Source: an uncultured Porphyromonas sp. (GTDB lineage Bacteria > Bacteroidota > Bacteroidia > Bacteroidales > Porphyromonadaceae). From it: a DNA stretch of 60,086 nt. A program made the position numbers and the translations under genes. The stretch lies in NCBI GenBank assembly GCA_900539155.1, contig UQBE01000008.1, positions 1 through 60,086 of the forward strand. Reading direction: 5' to 3'. The notes under the pieces were generated by a model. The model made no database searches. It was not told where the DNA came from and saw only the letters and a program-made list of their open reading frames with translations. This document shows positions 1 to 8,103 of this stretch, piece after piece; the first letter of the stretch is position 1, and each line of letters opens with the position of its first letter.

Positions 1-52
1 ACGTGGAAAATAAAAATTCTCCACGTGGAGATTTTGAAATATCCACGTGGAA
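1..52 (+). repeat. CACGTG palindrome array, copy 1 (truncated by window start)
   Basis: This is the second half of the six-palindrome array described at 49578-49737. Full CCACGTGG sites lie at 21-28 and 43-50, and a cut one at 1-6 would continue the 22-bp spacing. The sequence after it (53-135) matches the tail seen after the other copies, ending in the conserved TTGCATTTCTTCAGCC segment. The first half of this copy lies outside the window. I see no gene in 1-219. Confidence 0.9.
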
Positions 53-135
53 ATCAGTTTTTGTCGATATAGCCACCTATCGATACGTAGCCAGATCTAA
101 ATTATTGTAACTAGCCAACGTTGCATTTCTTCAGC

Positions 136-228
136 CAGGGGTGACGCATCATAATCGCTCAGTCAGGAGCTACAGATAGCGACCTGCGAGGAATGGATCA
201 GTTCATTATATATAGTGCGTCAGCCCTG
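136..228 (+). repeat. 93-bp module with CAGGG-type terminal inverted repeats
   Basis: It begins CAGGGGTGACGCATCATAAT and ends with the inverted equivalent (ATTATATATAGTGCGTCA then GCCCTG). The interior (GGAGCTACAGATAGCGACC) recurs at 7624-7744, 38942-39024 and 49375-49470. It directly follows the tail of array copy 1. Its right end supplies the stop codon of phoR, because the complement of positions 220-222 is TGA. Confidence 0.75.
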
Positions 229-2040
229 TGGAGGTGTGGATGGTCGGACGCTTTTCGCTAGTGAGAAGAAGAACTCTAGTCCCCCTGTGGGTCTGTTCTT
301 TGCCGAAATCTCTCCTCCGTGAAAGCGGATGGCGTTTTTCACAATCGAGAGCCCTAGTCCCGACCCTCCCATCTCACGACTACGCCCTGCGTCGATGCGA
401 TAGAAGCGATCGAAGATTTTCTTGAGACTCTCTGTATCGGAGATGCCTGGTCCATTGTCCGCAAAGGTGAAGTAGCAGTAGGAGTCGTCCTCCATCGTCT
501 GCTCAATCTCGATGGTGCTACCGTTGCCAGCGTAGCGGATGCTATTCTCCGTCAGATTGGCAAAGATGGCATATAGCAACGAATGATTAGCCTGTACGGT
601 GGTCTGCTCGGGGATGCGGTTGCAGATAGTCATATGCGCTTCTTGTAGCTTGAGCTCGAGGGCAGCTCGAACCTCCTCGACGACGCTGTGCGGGGTGAGC
701 TCTTGGAGGGCGTATAGGTCGCCCGCCTCCTCGAGCTTGGTGATCATAGAGACATCGCTGATGAGCTGGGATAGACGTATCATCTGGTTATAAGCTCGCT
801 CGACGAAGTAGTGCTGTCGCTCCTCGGGAAGTGGCTGATTGAGTATCGTCTCGAGATAACCACGGGCGCAAGTGACTGGGGTGCGTAGCTCGTGGGCGAT
901 GCTATTGGTCATCTCGTGCTTGAGACGACGGTCGTTTTCCTTCTTAGTCACATTGGTCAGGACGATCTCAAAGCTATTGTCCGGGAAGAACTGGGCGCGC
1001 ACCTCTATGTGCGACCCGTCCTTGTCGATGATGTATCGTGTGGAGCGCGGAGCGGCACCTGGGTGAGCCTCTTGGTCGGCTAGAAGCGTCTTGACCTGAT
1101 AAAGCTCAGGGTAGTCGAGGATGCGCTCGTCGATGATAAAGGTGGGGGTGTCGACGAGGGTGTTGAGATTCTGTATGAAGTGGCTATTGGCATAGATAAA
1201 CTTGCTCTCCGCACTAAAAAAAGAGATGCCAGCGTCGGAGCTAGCGAAGTGCTGTATGAGCTTCTCGCGCTCGATCTCGTAGCGGCTCTTGCTCTCCTCG
1301 AGCATCTTAAAGATCTTCTTGAGCTGCTCTCCTAGCTCTCCAATCTCACTCTTGGGAAAAGTGACAGACTCGTACTCTTCACCAGCCTGCGCCTTCGCTA
1401 CAAAGTCGTGAAGCTTACGCACCGAGCGAGAGAATTGATCGGTAAAGAAGACCACCGCCAGCAGTGCAAGGCTGAAGATGCCGACGATGAGGAGGAGGAA
1501 GAAGTGATTGGAGCGGAAGTAATTGACATAGTCTATATGGTAGGGTATAGCTACACGGATGTAGTACCCCTGATCTCGGTACTGCTTGGCAAAGTAGTAG
1601 AAGTCCTCACGGAGCGTCTCGCTATACCGCTTGGAGGTGCCTGTGCCATTGAGATTGGCCTGCTGTAGCTCTACGCGTGAGAGGTGGTTCTCATGGATTC
1701 CTCCCTGAGCGAAGTTGTCAAAGTAGACATCCCCCTTCAGATTGATGATGGTAAAGCGTAGCTTGCTGGGGAGGTAGGAGAGGAAGCGTCCCAAGGTCTC
1801 ACTGTCGGGCCAGGAATTGTCACTGGATAGTGAGTCACCCTCCAGCTGCTGGGCGTGAGTGGTGTAGTCGATGATGTAGCTATTGACACAGTCGGTGGCC
1901 TGTTCGAGATACTCCACGAGTGCTTTGGTCTTGAACTCCCTCTCAGAGGCACGCTGTACGAAGTAGATGATCCCGCCAAAGAGGATAAAGAGCAGGGCTG
2001 CGGAGATAAGGACTTTGGACTTATAGTTGTACTGACTCAT
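220..2040 (-). CDS. phoR: Phosphate-regulon-type sensor histidine kinase
   Basis: A 606-residue inner-membrane histidine kinase that would phosphorylate the PhoB-type regulator encoded just upstream. Membrane segment 1 lies at about residues 9-28 and segment 2 at about 178-200, enclosing a periplasmic sensor region. A HAMP-like linker and a PAS-like region follow. The dimerisation/phosphoacceptor motif is AHELRTPVTCARGYLE, and the ATP-binding motifs are NLTENSIRY (N box), DNGPGIS (G1) and GGSGLGLSIV (G2). It is the last gene of the pst-pho operon, 42 bp after phoB. A periplasmic loop of this size is longer than in enterobacterial PhoR but usual in Bacteroidetes kinases. The last residues and stop codon lie in a repeat module, so the native C-terminus may have been altered. 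The role is assigned from gene context as well as family. Confidence 0.9.
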   Translation of the reverse strand: MSQYNYKSKVLISAALLFILFGGIIYFVQRASEREFKTKALVEYLEQATDCVNSYIIDYTTHAQQLEGDSLSSDNSWPDSETLGRFLSYLPSKLRFTIINLKGDVYFDNFAQGGIHENHLSRVELQQANLNGTGTSKRYSETLREDFYYFAKQYRDQGYYIRVAIPYHIDYVNYFRSNHFFLLLIVGIFSLALLAVVFFTDQFSRSVRKLHDFVAKAQAGEEYESVTFPKSEIGELGEQLKKIFKMLEESKSRYEIEREKLIQHFASSDAGISFFSAESKFIYANSHFIQNLNTLVDTPTFIIDERILDYPELYQVKTLLADQEAHPGAAPRSTRYIIDKDGSHIEVRAQFFPDNSFEIVLTNVTKKENDRRLKHEMTNSIAHELRTPVTCARGYLETILNQPLPEERQHYFVERAYNQMIRLSQLISDVSMITKLEEAGDLYALQELTPHSVVEEVRAALELKLQEAHMTICNRIPEQTTVQANHSLLYAIFANLTENSIRYAGNGSTIEIEQTMEDDSYCYFTFADNGPGISDTESLKKIFDRFYRIDAGRSREMGGSGLGLSIVKNAIRFHGGEISAKNRPTGGLEFFFSLAKSVRPSTPPQG

Positions 2041-2082
2041 AGTTAGGACGGTAACGATAGGGGTGTGTTAGGTAAATGGGAG

Positions 2083-2793
2083 CTACTGCGCCTCCTCCTC
2101 GACGAGGCAGTAGCCAAAGCCTGAACGGTTGATAATCTGTATGCCACTGCCCCGAAGCTTCTTGCGGATGCGCGTGATATGGACGTCGATAGTACGCTCG
2201 AGGACGAATACATCCTCACGCCATACGCGGTCGAGGATCTCCTCTCGGGAGAAGACTTTGCTAGGGTCACGTGCGAGTAGCTCGAGGATTTCGAGCTCTT
2301 TCTTGGTTAGCTCGACGGGCTCTCCGTGGATGAAGACCTGCTTGGTCTCGAGGTCGATGGTGAGTGCTCCTATCTCTATCTGACTCTCTCCGAAGTCGAC
2401 TCCTCCCTGTAGGGAGCGTGTGAGAACTGCTTGGATACGCGCCTGTAGCTCTTTGATGGAGAAGGGCTTTGCTATATAGTCATCGGCGCCGATGTTGAAG
2501 CCCGTGAGGAGGTCGTTTTCCGTCCCCTTGGCAGTGAGGAATATAATAGGGGTGGTGAGTTTCTTCTCGCGACGTATGAGCTCGGCTAGCCTGAACCCGT
2601 TCATCCCAGGCATCATGACGTCGAGGATGAGCAGGTGGTACTCCTCTAGTGGCAGGCGAAGCGCCTCCTCAGCATTGGGTGCGGTGAAGACTTGGTAGCC
2701 CTCGCCCATGAGGTTGAAGGTAAGTATCTCGCGGAGGTCCTCCTCGTCGTCGACGATGAGGAGCTTAAACTTCTTCTTGTCCATACTGTTCAA
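2083..2793 (-). CDS. phoB: PhoB-type response regulator (OmpR family)
   Basis: A 236-residue DNA-binding regulator. The receiver domain (about 8-125) has the acidic pair in LLIVDDEEDLREIL and the phosphoacceptor Asp58 in LLILDVMMPGMNGF; the conserved Lys lies in DDYIAKPFS. The C-terminal winged helix (about 140-234) has the OmpR-type segment ERTIDVHITRIRKKL. The start overlaps the end of phoU by 29 bp. A second ATG three codons in (MDKKKFK) is equally plausible and still overlaps. Its likely targets include the direct-repeat box in front of pstS at 7575-7603. The partner kinase follows 42 bp downstream. Confidence 0.95.
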   Translation of the reverse strand: MNSMDKKKFKLLIVDDEEDLREILTFNLMGEGYQVFTAPNAEEALRLPLEEYHLLILDVMMPGMNGFRLAELIRREKKLTTPIIFLTAKGTENDLLTGFNIGADDYIAKPFSIKELQARIQAVLTRSLQGGVDFGESQIEIGALTIDLETKQVFIHGEPVELTKKELEILELLARDPSKVFSREEILDRVWREDVFVLERTIDVHITRIRKKLRGSGIQIINRSGFGYCLVEEEAQ

Positions 2794-3502
2794 TAGCTTG
2801 TTCGGTGGGGATTTCGACCTTTTGGCTCTTAGCGTGGAGTAGGTTTTTGCCCTCCGAGTGGAAGATGGCCGCCTCGGCGATGTTGGTCGCGTTGTCCCCG
2901 ACGCGCTCTATATTGTAGGCGATACTGCTGATGGCGAGTGACGCCTGTATCGACTCAATCTCGGGACCTGGCTCGGTGTCGAGGAGCGCCTGGGGTAGGG
3001 AGTCGTTGACCTGGTAGTGCAACTGGTCTACATGTGTGTCGCGGCTGATGACCCTGCGTGAGAGCGCGGAGTCTCCTGCGAAAAATGATGTGACGGCATC
3101 TGCTACCATCTGATAGGTCTCCGAGAGCATCTCGCGTAGGGTGTCGGCATACTGTAGGTAGAGAGCATTGCCTGGTTCGATGGCACGGGTGAAGTGCGCT
3201 ACGTTGAGTAGTAGGTCGCCGACTCGCTCTAGGTAGCTGGTCATATCGTGTAGGGCAAACATGCGCCTGGCTTCTGAGGCGCGAGGGGTGTAGAGGATGA
3301 TTCCGTTGATGACCTCGCTCCTTATCTTGACCTCTAGGCTGTCGATGATGGTCTCGTTCATCTCGATGTGCTCGTAAGTGTCTGGCTCGACGACTCCATT
3401 AAGAAGTTGCTGTATGAGGTCGACCTGACGTGCGATCACTTTATTGAGTACGTTGAAGTCTTCCTTGATAAGGACGACATGATGATCCATATTGGGTGAC
3501 AT
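2765..3502 (-). CDS. phoU: Phosphate transport regulator PhoU
   Basis: A 245-residue all-helical cytoplasmic protein with the two PhoU half-domains. Each has the metal-binding E-R-x-x-D type motif: SYLERVGDLLLNVA in the first half and YNIERVGDNATNIAE in the second. PhoU family proteins link the PstSCAB transporter to the PhoR kinase and keep the regulon off when phosphate is plentiful. The gene lies 68 bp after pstB and overlaps phoB, so translation of phoU and phoB is probably coupled. The length matches the family. Confidence 0.95.
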   Translation of the reverse strand: MSPNMDHHVVLIKEDFNVLNKVIARQVDLIQQLLNGVVEPDTYEHIEMNETIIDSLEVKIRSEVINGIILYTPRASEARRMFALHDMTSYLERVGDLLLNVAHFTRAIEPGNALYLQYADTLREMLSETYQMVADAVTSFFAGDSALSRRVISRDTHVDQLHYQVNDSLPQALLDTEPGPEIESIQASLAISSIAYNIERVGDNATNIAEAAIFHSEGKNLLHAKSQKVEIPTEQAIEQYGQEEV

Positions 3503-3570
3503 AGGCTGTGGCAGTTACTTTATTACTTAAGCGGGAGTCTGTCTGGATGGCAGAACTAAGGTACGATGTT

Positions 3571-4359
3571 TTATCCAAAGTTGCCCTGCAGGTAGTCCTC
3601 AGTGCGCTTATTGCTGGGGTTGGTAAACATCTTGTCGGTGCGGTCGTACTCGACCAGCTCTCCGAGATACATAAACATAGAGCGGTCGGATATGCGAGCG
3701 GCCTGCCCCATGTTGTGTGTGACGATGAGGATGGCTATCTCCTTCTTGAGCTCTAGGATTAGTTCCTCGATGCGATTGGTCGCTATCGGGTCTAGTGCGG
3801 AGGTGGGCTCGTCCATCAGGAGTAGCCGAGGACGCAGTGCCAAGGCACGAGCGATGCATAGACGTTGCTGCTGTCCCCCCGAGAGGAAGGAGCCACGCTT
3901 GTCTAGTCTCTCCTTGACCTCCTCCCATAGTCCGACCGACTGCAGAGAGGTGGTGAGGATCTCTTCGCGCTGCGCCTTGGAGACCTTGATGCCGTTGAGC
4001 TTGTAGCCCGCCATCACATTGTCGGCGATGCTCATCGTCGGGAAGGGGTTCGGCTGCTGGAAGACCATCCCCGCCATACGACGGACGACCATCGGGTCTT
4101 TCTCTAAGATGTTCTCCCCTTGTAAGAGGATGCGCCCGTCGGTACGTATGCCAGGGTAAAGCTCGTGCATACGATTGATGGCACGTAGCAGGGTACTCTT
4201 GCCACAACCACTAGGGCCCATGATGGCAGTAATCTCGTGGTCGTAGATATCCGCTGACACATTGGTTACAGCGCTTTTCTCGGGAGTGTACCAGATGCTT
4301 ACGTTGTCTAGCTGGAGGACTACGTCGGGCGGTGTCGTCTGTATAGAGTTTGGAGTCAT
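3571..4359 (-). CDS. pstB: Phosphate ABC transporter ATP-binding protein
   Basis: A 262-residue ABC ATPase that powers high-affinity phosphate uptake through PstA and PstC. It shows Walker A (GPSGCGKSTLLR), a Q-loop (VFQQPNPFP, typical of PstB), the signature LSGGQQQRLCIARAL, Walker B (LLLMDEPTSALDP) and the switch His in IVTHNMGQA. It follows pstA by 21 bp. The QQPNPF form of the Q-loop and the position in the operon separate it from other ABC ATPases. Confidence 0.97.
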   Translation of the reverse strand: MTPNSIQTTPPDVVLQLDNVSIWYTPEKSAVTNVSADIYDHEITAIMGPSGCGKSTLLRAINRMHELYPGIRTDGRILLQGENILEKDPMVVRRMAGMVFQQPNPFPTMSIADNVMAGYKLNGIKVSKAQREEILTTSLQSVGLWEEVKERLDKRGSFLSGGQQQRLCIARALALRPRLLLMDEPTSALDPIATNRIEELILELKKEIAILIVTHNMGQAARISDRSMFMYLGELVEYDRTDKMFTNPSNKRTEDYLQGNFG

Positions 4360-4380
4360 GTTTTTGACAGAAAGAAGTTA

Positions 4381-5259
4381 CTAGTAGCGCGTTCGAGCGG
4401 AGATACGCTTGGCGATAAAGTTTAGAAGGAGCACTAGGAGTAGGAGAAAGAGCGAAGAGCTCCAGATAAGCTCCTGAAGGTTGGGGTCACTGTAAAACTC
4501 CCAGATGAGTAGCGGTACGGCCGACGAAGGGGTGTCGAGCGTCCACGATATGCGGGCACTGCCTAGAGCGGTCATGATGAGCGGTGCCGTCTCGCCGATG
4601 ATACGGCTCACCGCTAGCAGGATGCCTGTTAATAGACCTCCCATAGCAGAGGGGAGGAGGACCTTGAGCACCATCTTGCGGTAGGAGCATCCGAGAGCAA
4701 GTGCCGACTCTTTGAAGGACTTAGGCAGTCGTGCCAGCGTCTCCTCGGTGGAGCGTATGATGAGCGGTAGCATCATGATCGCCAGAGCCACAGCACCGGC
4801 TAGAGCTGAGTAGCCTCGCATCGGCAGTACCACCCACGCGTATACGATGATACCGATGACGATGGATGGGGTCCCCTGTAGTAAATCTGTGACAAAGCGC
4901 ACTACATTGGCGAGGCGTGACGACCTATTCTCCGAGAGATAGATACCGCCTAGAAGTCCTATGGGGATAGCAATGATAGAGGCTACAAGGGTCATGAGGA
5001 GGGTGCCGACGATACCATTAGCGATACCGCCTGGGAGTATCGTGCGAGAGCCTTCGATCGTGTTGGCGCGCTTGGCCATCATCGCCTCGACAGCTGTCGG
5101 TGCCGTCTTGGTAAAGAAGTCCCAATTAATCTGCTGGTACCCCTCTAGGACGATCTTACCGATGATGAGAAAGAGCGGTATGACGGTGATGCAGGCGAGT
5201 ACGATATTGACTAGATAGACCGTGCGGTCCCAGCCCTGTCTTACTTTGAGTGATGCCAT
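4381..5259 (-). CDS. pstA: Phosphate ABC transporter permease PstA
   Basis: A 292-residue inner-membrane permease with about six membrane segments, beginning at LVNIVLACITVIPLFLIIGK. The cytoplasmic EAA-type loop that contacts PstB is ESALALGCSYRKMVLKVLLP, and GETAPLIMTALG is characteristic of PstA. It lies 9 bp after pstC and 21 bp before pstB, so all three are co-translated or nearly so. The length is normal for the family. Confidence 0.95.
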   Translation of the reverse strand: MASLKVRQGWDRTVYLVNIVLACITVIPLFLIIGKIVLEGYQQINWDFFTKTAPTAVEAMMAKRANTIEGSRTILPGGIANGIVGTLLMTLVASIIAIPIGLLGGIYLSENRSSRLANVVRFVTDLLQGTPSIVIGIIVYAWVVLPMRGYSALAGAVALAIMMLPLIIRSTEETLARLPKSFKESALALGCSYRKMVLKVLLPSAMGGLLTGILLAVSRIIGETAPLIMTALGSARISWTLDTPSSAVPLLIWEFYSDPNLQELIWSSSLFLLLLVLLLNFIAKRISARTRY

Positions 5260-5268
5260 GGTCTCAGG

Positions 5269-6162
5269 TTAGGCTCGTTGCTTGTTTAGGATAATCTTCA
5301 CAATGCCGTTGATGATGGCTGTGATAAGGAAGAGGACTAGAGCGATTGCTATGAGCGAACTGAGCTTGAGTCCGTGCGCCTCGTTGAACTGATTAGCGAT
5401 CAGCGAAGCCATACTCTGTCCCGTGTCAAAGAGCGATGTGGGTATCTTGTCCGTGTTACCGATCAGCATCGTTACCGCCATCGTCTCACCGAGAGCTCGT
5501 CCCAGAGCGAGGATATAAGCTGCGACGATACCGCTCCGTGCGTTGGGCAGGATAACCGATCCGATCACCTCCGTGCGGGTGGCACCGAGACTGTAGGCAG
5601 CCTCCTTGAGCGACTTAGGGGTGAGCATGACAAACTCTGCCGTGAGCGACGAGGCATAGGGGATGATCATGACGGTCAGTATCAGCACCGAAGTGAGGAT
5701 CCCGTAGCCATTGCCCTGTGGCCCATCGATCATGTCAATGAGCGGACGCAGTGTGTAGAAGCCCCACAGACCATACACGATGGAGGGGATGCCTGCCAGT
5801 AGGTCCGTCAGCGAACGTATGACGCCGGCGATGCGCTTACCCTTGAAGTACTCCCCGATGAAGAGCGCCACCGGTAGCGAGAAGGGGATGCACAGGATCA
5901 AGGCTAGTATCGAGGTGACCACAGTCCCCACGATAAAGGGCAATGCCCCATACTGCTCCCGCCCAGCCGTAGGGTCCCACTCGGAGGAGCTGATGAAGCG
6001 AAAGAAGCCAAACTCACTAAAGGCCTCCGTGCTGTTACTAATCAGACTGATCAGCATCGCTAGGCAGATCAGTAGCACGAGAAGTCCAGAGCTAGTGAGT
6101 AGACCGCGGAAGATCTTGTCGCCGATAGGGCGGCGTGACGCTTTACGGACGAGGGTGGACAT
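5269..6162 (-). CDS. pstC: Phosphate ABC transporter permease PstC
   Basis: A 297-residue inner-membrane permease with six predicted membrane segments (for example LLTSSGLLVLLICLAMLISL). The EAA-type loop is EAAYSLGATRTEVIGSVILP, followed by ALGRALGETMAVTMLIGN, which is typical of PstC. It would pair with PstA to form the phosphate channel. It is separated from pstS by 227 bp that hold a possible RNA hairpin, so transport genes may be expressed at a lower level than the binding protein. Confidence 0.95.
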   Translation of the reverse strand: MSTLVRKASRRPIGDKIFRGLLTSSGLLVLLICLAMLISLISNSTEAFSEFGFFRFISSSEWDPTAGREQYGALPFIVGTVVTSILALILCIPFSLPVALFIGEYFKGKRIAGVIRSLTDLLAGIPSIVYGLWGFYTLRPLIDMIDGPQGNGYGILTSVLILTVMIIPYASSLTAEFVMLTPKSLKEAAYSLGATRTEVIGSVILPNARSGIVAAYILALGRALGETMAVTMLIGNTDKIPTSLFDTGQSMASLIANQFNEAHGLKLSSLIAIALVLFLITAIINGIVKIILNKQRA

Positions 6163-6326
6163 ATAGGCAGAGCTTATATTAATAAGGAGTAGGTGAGAAA
6201 GGGAAAGGAGACATCTCTCCTCCGAATAGAGAGCGGTACAGGTCGGATGCTACTCACTATCTAACCAGAGCTATCCAGACGGCACTGCTGTGGAGAGAGG
6301 GAAGGAGAGACGCTCCTTTGGCGTGA

Positions 6327-6357
6327 AGAGACTGCTACAGAGACCGTAGTCGTCTCT
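6327..6357 (-). other. Imperfect hairpin between pstS and pstC
   Basis: The arms AGAGACTGCTAC (6327-6338) and GTAGTCGTCTCT (6346-6357) pair with two mismatches. The hairpin lies 33-63 nt after the pstS stop on the minus strand. No T-run follows it, so it is more likely a transcript-processing or stabilising hairpin than a terminator. The rest of 6163-6389 shows nothing else I can name. Confidence 0.35.
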
Positions 6358-6389
6358 CTTGTTGTTCTTCTGGTGTGTATGGGTTGTTG

Positions 6390-7463
6390 TTACTCCTGAG
6401 GAGTGGCGGTCAGGTCTATAGCCTTACCATCGTAGGTTAGCTTAGCCAGTTGCGCCTTGGCGACAGCAATCATCTCAGCCGATAGTGGAGCGAAGTGGAT
6501 TTGAGGAGTGATCGCCTGCGCCTCATCGCTTAGCATCCAGTTGAGTAGACGAGCCGTCTCGACAGCTTCTGCCTCCGAGTGGTCGCCATAGCGAAGCTCT
6601 TTGTAGGTGATGAGCCAGGTGAGACAACTGATTGGGTAAGCGTCCGGATGTGACGAATTGGTAATCATCTGACGCGTGTCGGGCGTTACCTCGCCAGCGG
6701 CTGCCGCAGAGATGGACTCGAGTGAAGGAAGGATGAAGAGCCCTGCTTGGTTCTGAACCTTTGCTGTCGGGATGTCTAGTGAGAAGCTGTACTCGCTACC
6801 TACATATCCGAGCGCGCCGTCGGTCTGCGCGATTACGCCAGCGACGCCTGGATTGCCCTTTGCAGCCATACCTGTAGGCCACTTGAGGGACTTGCCCGTA
6901 CCGATTTGCGTAGCCCAGTCGGGGCTCACCTTCGTTAGGTAGTCGCTGAAGACGTTCGTCGTGCCACTACCGTCCGAGCGGTAGACAGGCGAAATTTCCT
7001 TGTCGGGAAGCTTTTGGTCGGGATTGACCGCTGCGATGGCTGGGTCGTTCCAGCGCGTTATCTTGCCTAGATAAATGTCGGCAATGATCTGACCTGTGAG
7101 CTGTAGTGAGGTGATTTCGGGGCAATTGTACGCAATGACGACAGCACCCATGCAGGTCGGTATGTGAATCACTTCGCGAGGCATCTCTGCCATCTCCTCA
7201 TCAGAGAGAAATGCGTCAGACGCAGCAAAGTCGACCACCTCGTCCTTGAGGCTACGGATACCACCGCCACTGCCTACGGCTCCATAGTTAATATGTATTC
7301 CCGTCTGCGCCTCATAGGCTTTGAATGCCTCCGTGTAGTAGGGTAGTGGGAAGGTTGCTCCCGCAGCATCTACTTCAGTCACTCGGCCACCCTTGCCGGC
7401 ACAGCTGGCAGTCATAAGGGCGATGGCGATGAGGGCTAAAGCCTTGAGTGTACTCTTATTCAT
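6390..7463 (-). CDS. pstS: Phosphate-binding lipoprotein PstS
   Basis: A 357-residue periplasmic phosphate-binding protein. It starts with a lipoprotein signal (MNKSTLKALALIAIALMTASC), so Cys21 would be lipid-anchored. Phosphate-binding loops are visible: AAGATFPLPYY near the N-terminus, GSGGGIRSLKDEVVDFAASD, and YRSDGSGTTNVFSDYL, which is the family hallmark. It delivers phosphate to PstC/PstA. It is the first gene of the operon, and a PhoB-type box and promoter lie 84-140 bp upstream of its start codon. Confidence 0.97.
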   Translation of the reverse strand: MNKSTLKALALIAIALMTASCAGKGGRVTEVDAAGATFPLPYYTEAFKAYEAQTGIHINYGAVGSGGGIRSLKDEVVDFAASDAFLSDEEMAEMPREVIHIPTCMGAVVIAYNCPEITSLQLTGQIIADIYLGKITRWNDPAIAAVNPDQKLPDKEISPVYRSDGSGTTNVFSDYLTKVSPDWATQIGTGKSLKWPTGMAAKGNPGVAGVIAQTDGALGYVGSEYSFSLDIPTAKVQNQAGLFILPSLESISAAAAGEVTPDTRQMITNSSHPDAYPISCLTWLITYKELRYGDHSEAEAVETARLLNWMLSDEAQAITPQIHFAPLSAEMIAVAKAQLAKLTYDGKAIDLTATPQE

Positions 7464-7546
7464 AATTGTATTGGTAAGTTAGTTGCTTCTGTGAGGGAGC
7501 TTTCCGCCAATCTTTAACAAGAGGGGCAGCTCTCCCTTTTCGTTTG

Positions 7547-7603
7547 CAATATTACGCCCAATACATTATTGCGCTGTGACGAAAATGTTACGATACGGTG
7601 AAG
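7547..7603 (-). promoter_or_regulatory. pstS promoter with PhoB-type box
   Basis: Read on the minus strand, three 7-bp half-sites lie head to tail at an exact 11-bp period: CTTCACC, CGTAACA and CGTCACA (complement of 7597-7603, 7586-7592 and 7575-7581), separated by 4-bp spacers. This is the 7-4-7 layout of the enterobacterial Pho box. A -7-like box TAATATTG (complement of 7547-7554, one mismatch to TAnnTTTG) follows 20 bp downstream, so the last half-site covers the -33 region. The predicted 5' leader is about 75 nt. Confidence 0.6.
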
Positions 7604-7623
7604 TTGTTAAGGATGCGGACAGA

Positions 7624-7744
7624 GCTGACGCATTATATATAATGAGCTCATCTATTCCTCGCTGATCGCTATGTGTAGCTCCTGACAGAGCAATTATGAT
7701 GAGACTGTTGACTTTTGCAACAGTCTTATGATGCGTCACCCCTG
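7624..7744 (-). repeat. CAGGG module, reverse copy, carrying a 27-bp insertion
   Basis: This is the same module as 136-228 in the opposite orientation, with ends near GCTGACGCATTATATATAAT (7624) and GCGTCACCCCTG (7733-7744). The 27-bp element at 7701-7727 and its target duplication account for its extra length. It abuts the tail of array copy 2. Together with 7830-7989 it fills most of the 640-bp gap between pstS and the permease gene. Confidence 0.75.
7701..7727. mobile_element. 27-bp minimal MITE remnant with 5-bp target duplication
   Basis: It consists of GAGACTGTTG, a 7-bp middle ACTTTTG, and CAACAGTCTT. This is the terminal hairpin of the 175-bp element at 27375-27549. It is flanked on both sides by ATGAT (7696-7700 and 7728-7732). 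The right end has GTCTT in place of GTCTC. Confidence 0.6.
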
Positions 7745-7829
7745 GCTGAAGAAATGCGACGCTGACTTGTTACAATGATTTAGACCCAACTAGATATCGT
7801 TATGGTGCTATGTCGGGGAAAACGGATTT

Positions 7830-7989
7830 CCACGTGGATATTTCGAAATCTCCACGTGGAGAATTTTTATTTTCCACGTGGGGAAGAAAAAATTCTTCGG
7901 AGGAATCAAATGAAACTTCGGAGGAAATGAATGACGCCCACGTGGAAAATAAAAAATATCCACGTGGAGATTTGAGATTCCCCACGTGG
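7830..7989 (-). repeat. CACGTG palindrome array, copy 2 (complete)
   Basis: CCACGTGG occurs at 7830, 7852, 7874, 7938, 7960 and 7982, giving spacings of 22-22-64-22-22. Orientation is opposite to copies 1, 4, 5 and 6. The 56-bp core holds two copies of CTTCGGAGGAA. It is followed (7990-8060) by degenerate ATTAGAG/GTTAGAG heptamers and by a solo CAGGG-type end near 8065-8090. The small open frames across it on both strands are not supported as genes. Confidence 0.95.
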
Positions 7990-8103
7990 ATATTCGAGAA
8001 AGGAGGGTAATTAGAAGTTAGAGATTAGAAATTAGAGGTTAGATATTAGAGGGCAGGGGGGGATACATTATAATGCTTCAGCCCTGAGGACGGGGACTCT
8101 CGA

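Noticed and set aside
1408..1668. Acidic open frame on the plus strand inside phoR
   Set aside because: It is antisense to the periplasmic and membrane region of phoR; the Asp/Glu run mirrors Leu codons on the coding strand.
7800..8010. Small open frames across the CACGTG arrays on both strands (also at 18862-19119, 39171-39404 and 49368-49798), giving FPRG-rich peptides
   Set aside because: The frames are open on both strands at once and follow nucleotide conservation of the repeat. They have no consistent start and their ends differ between copies. They are better explained as repeat DNA than as genes.
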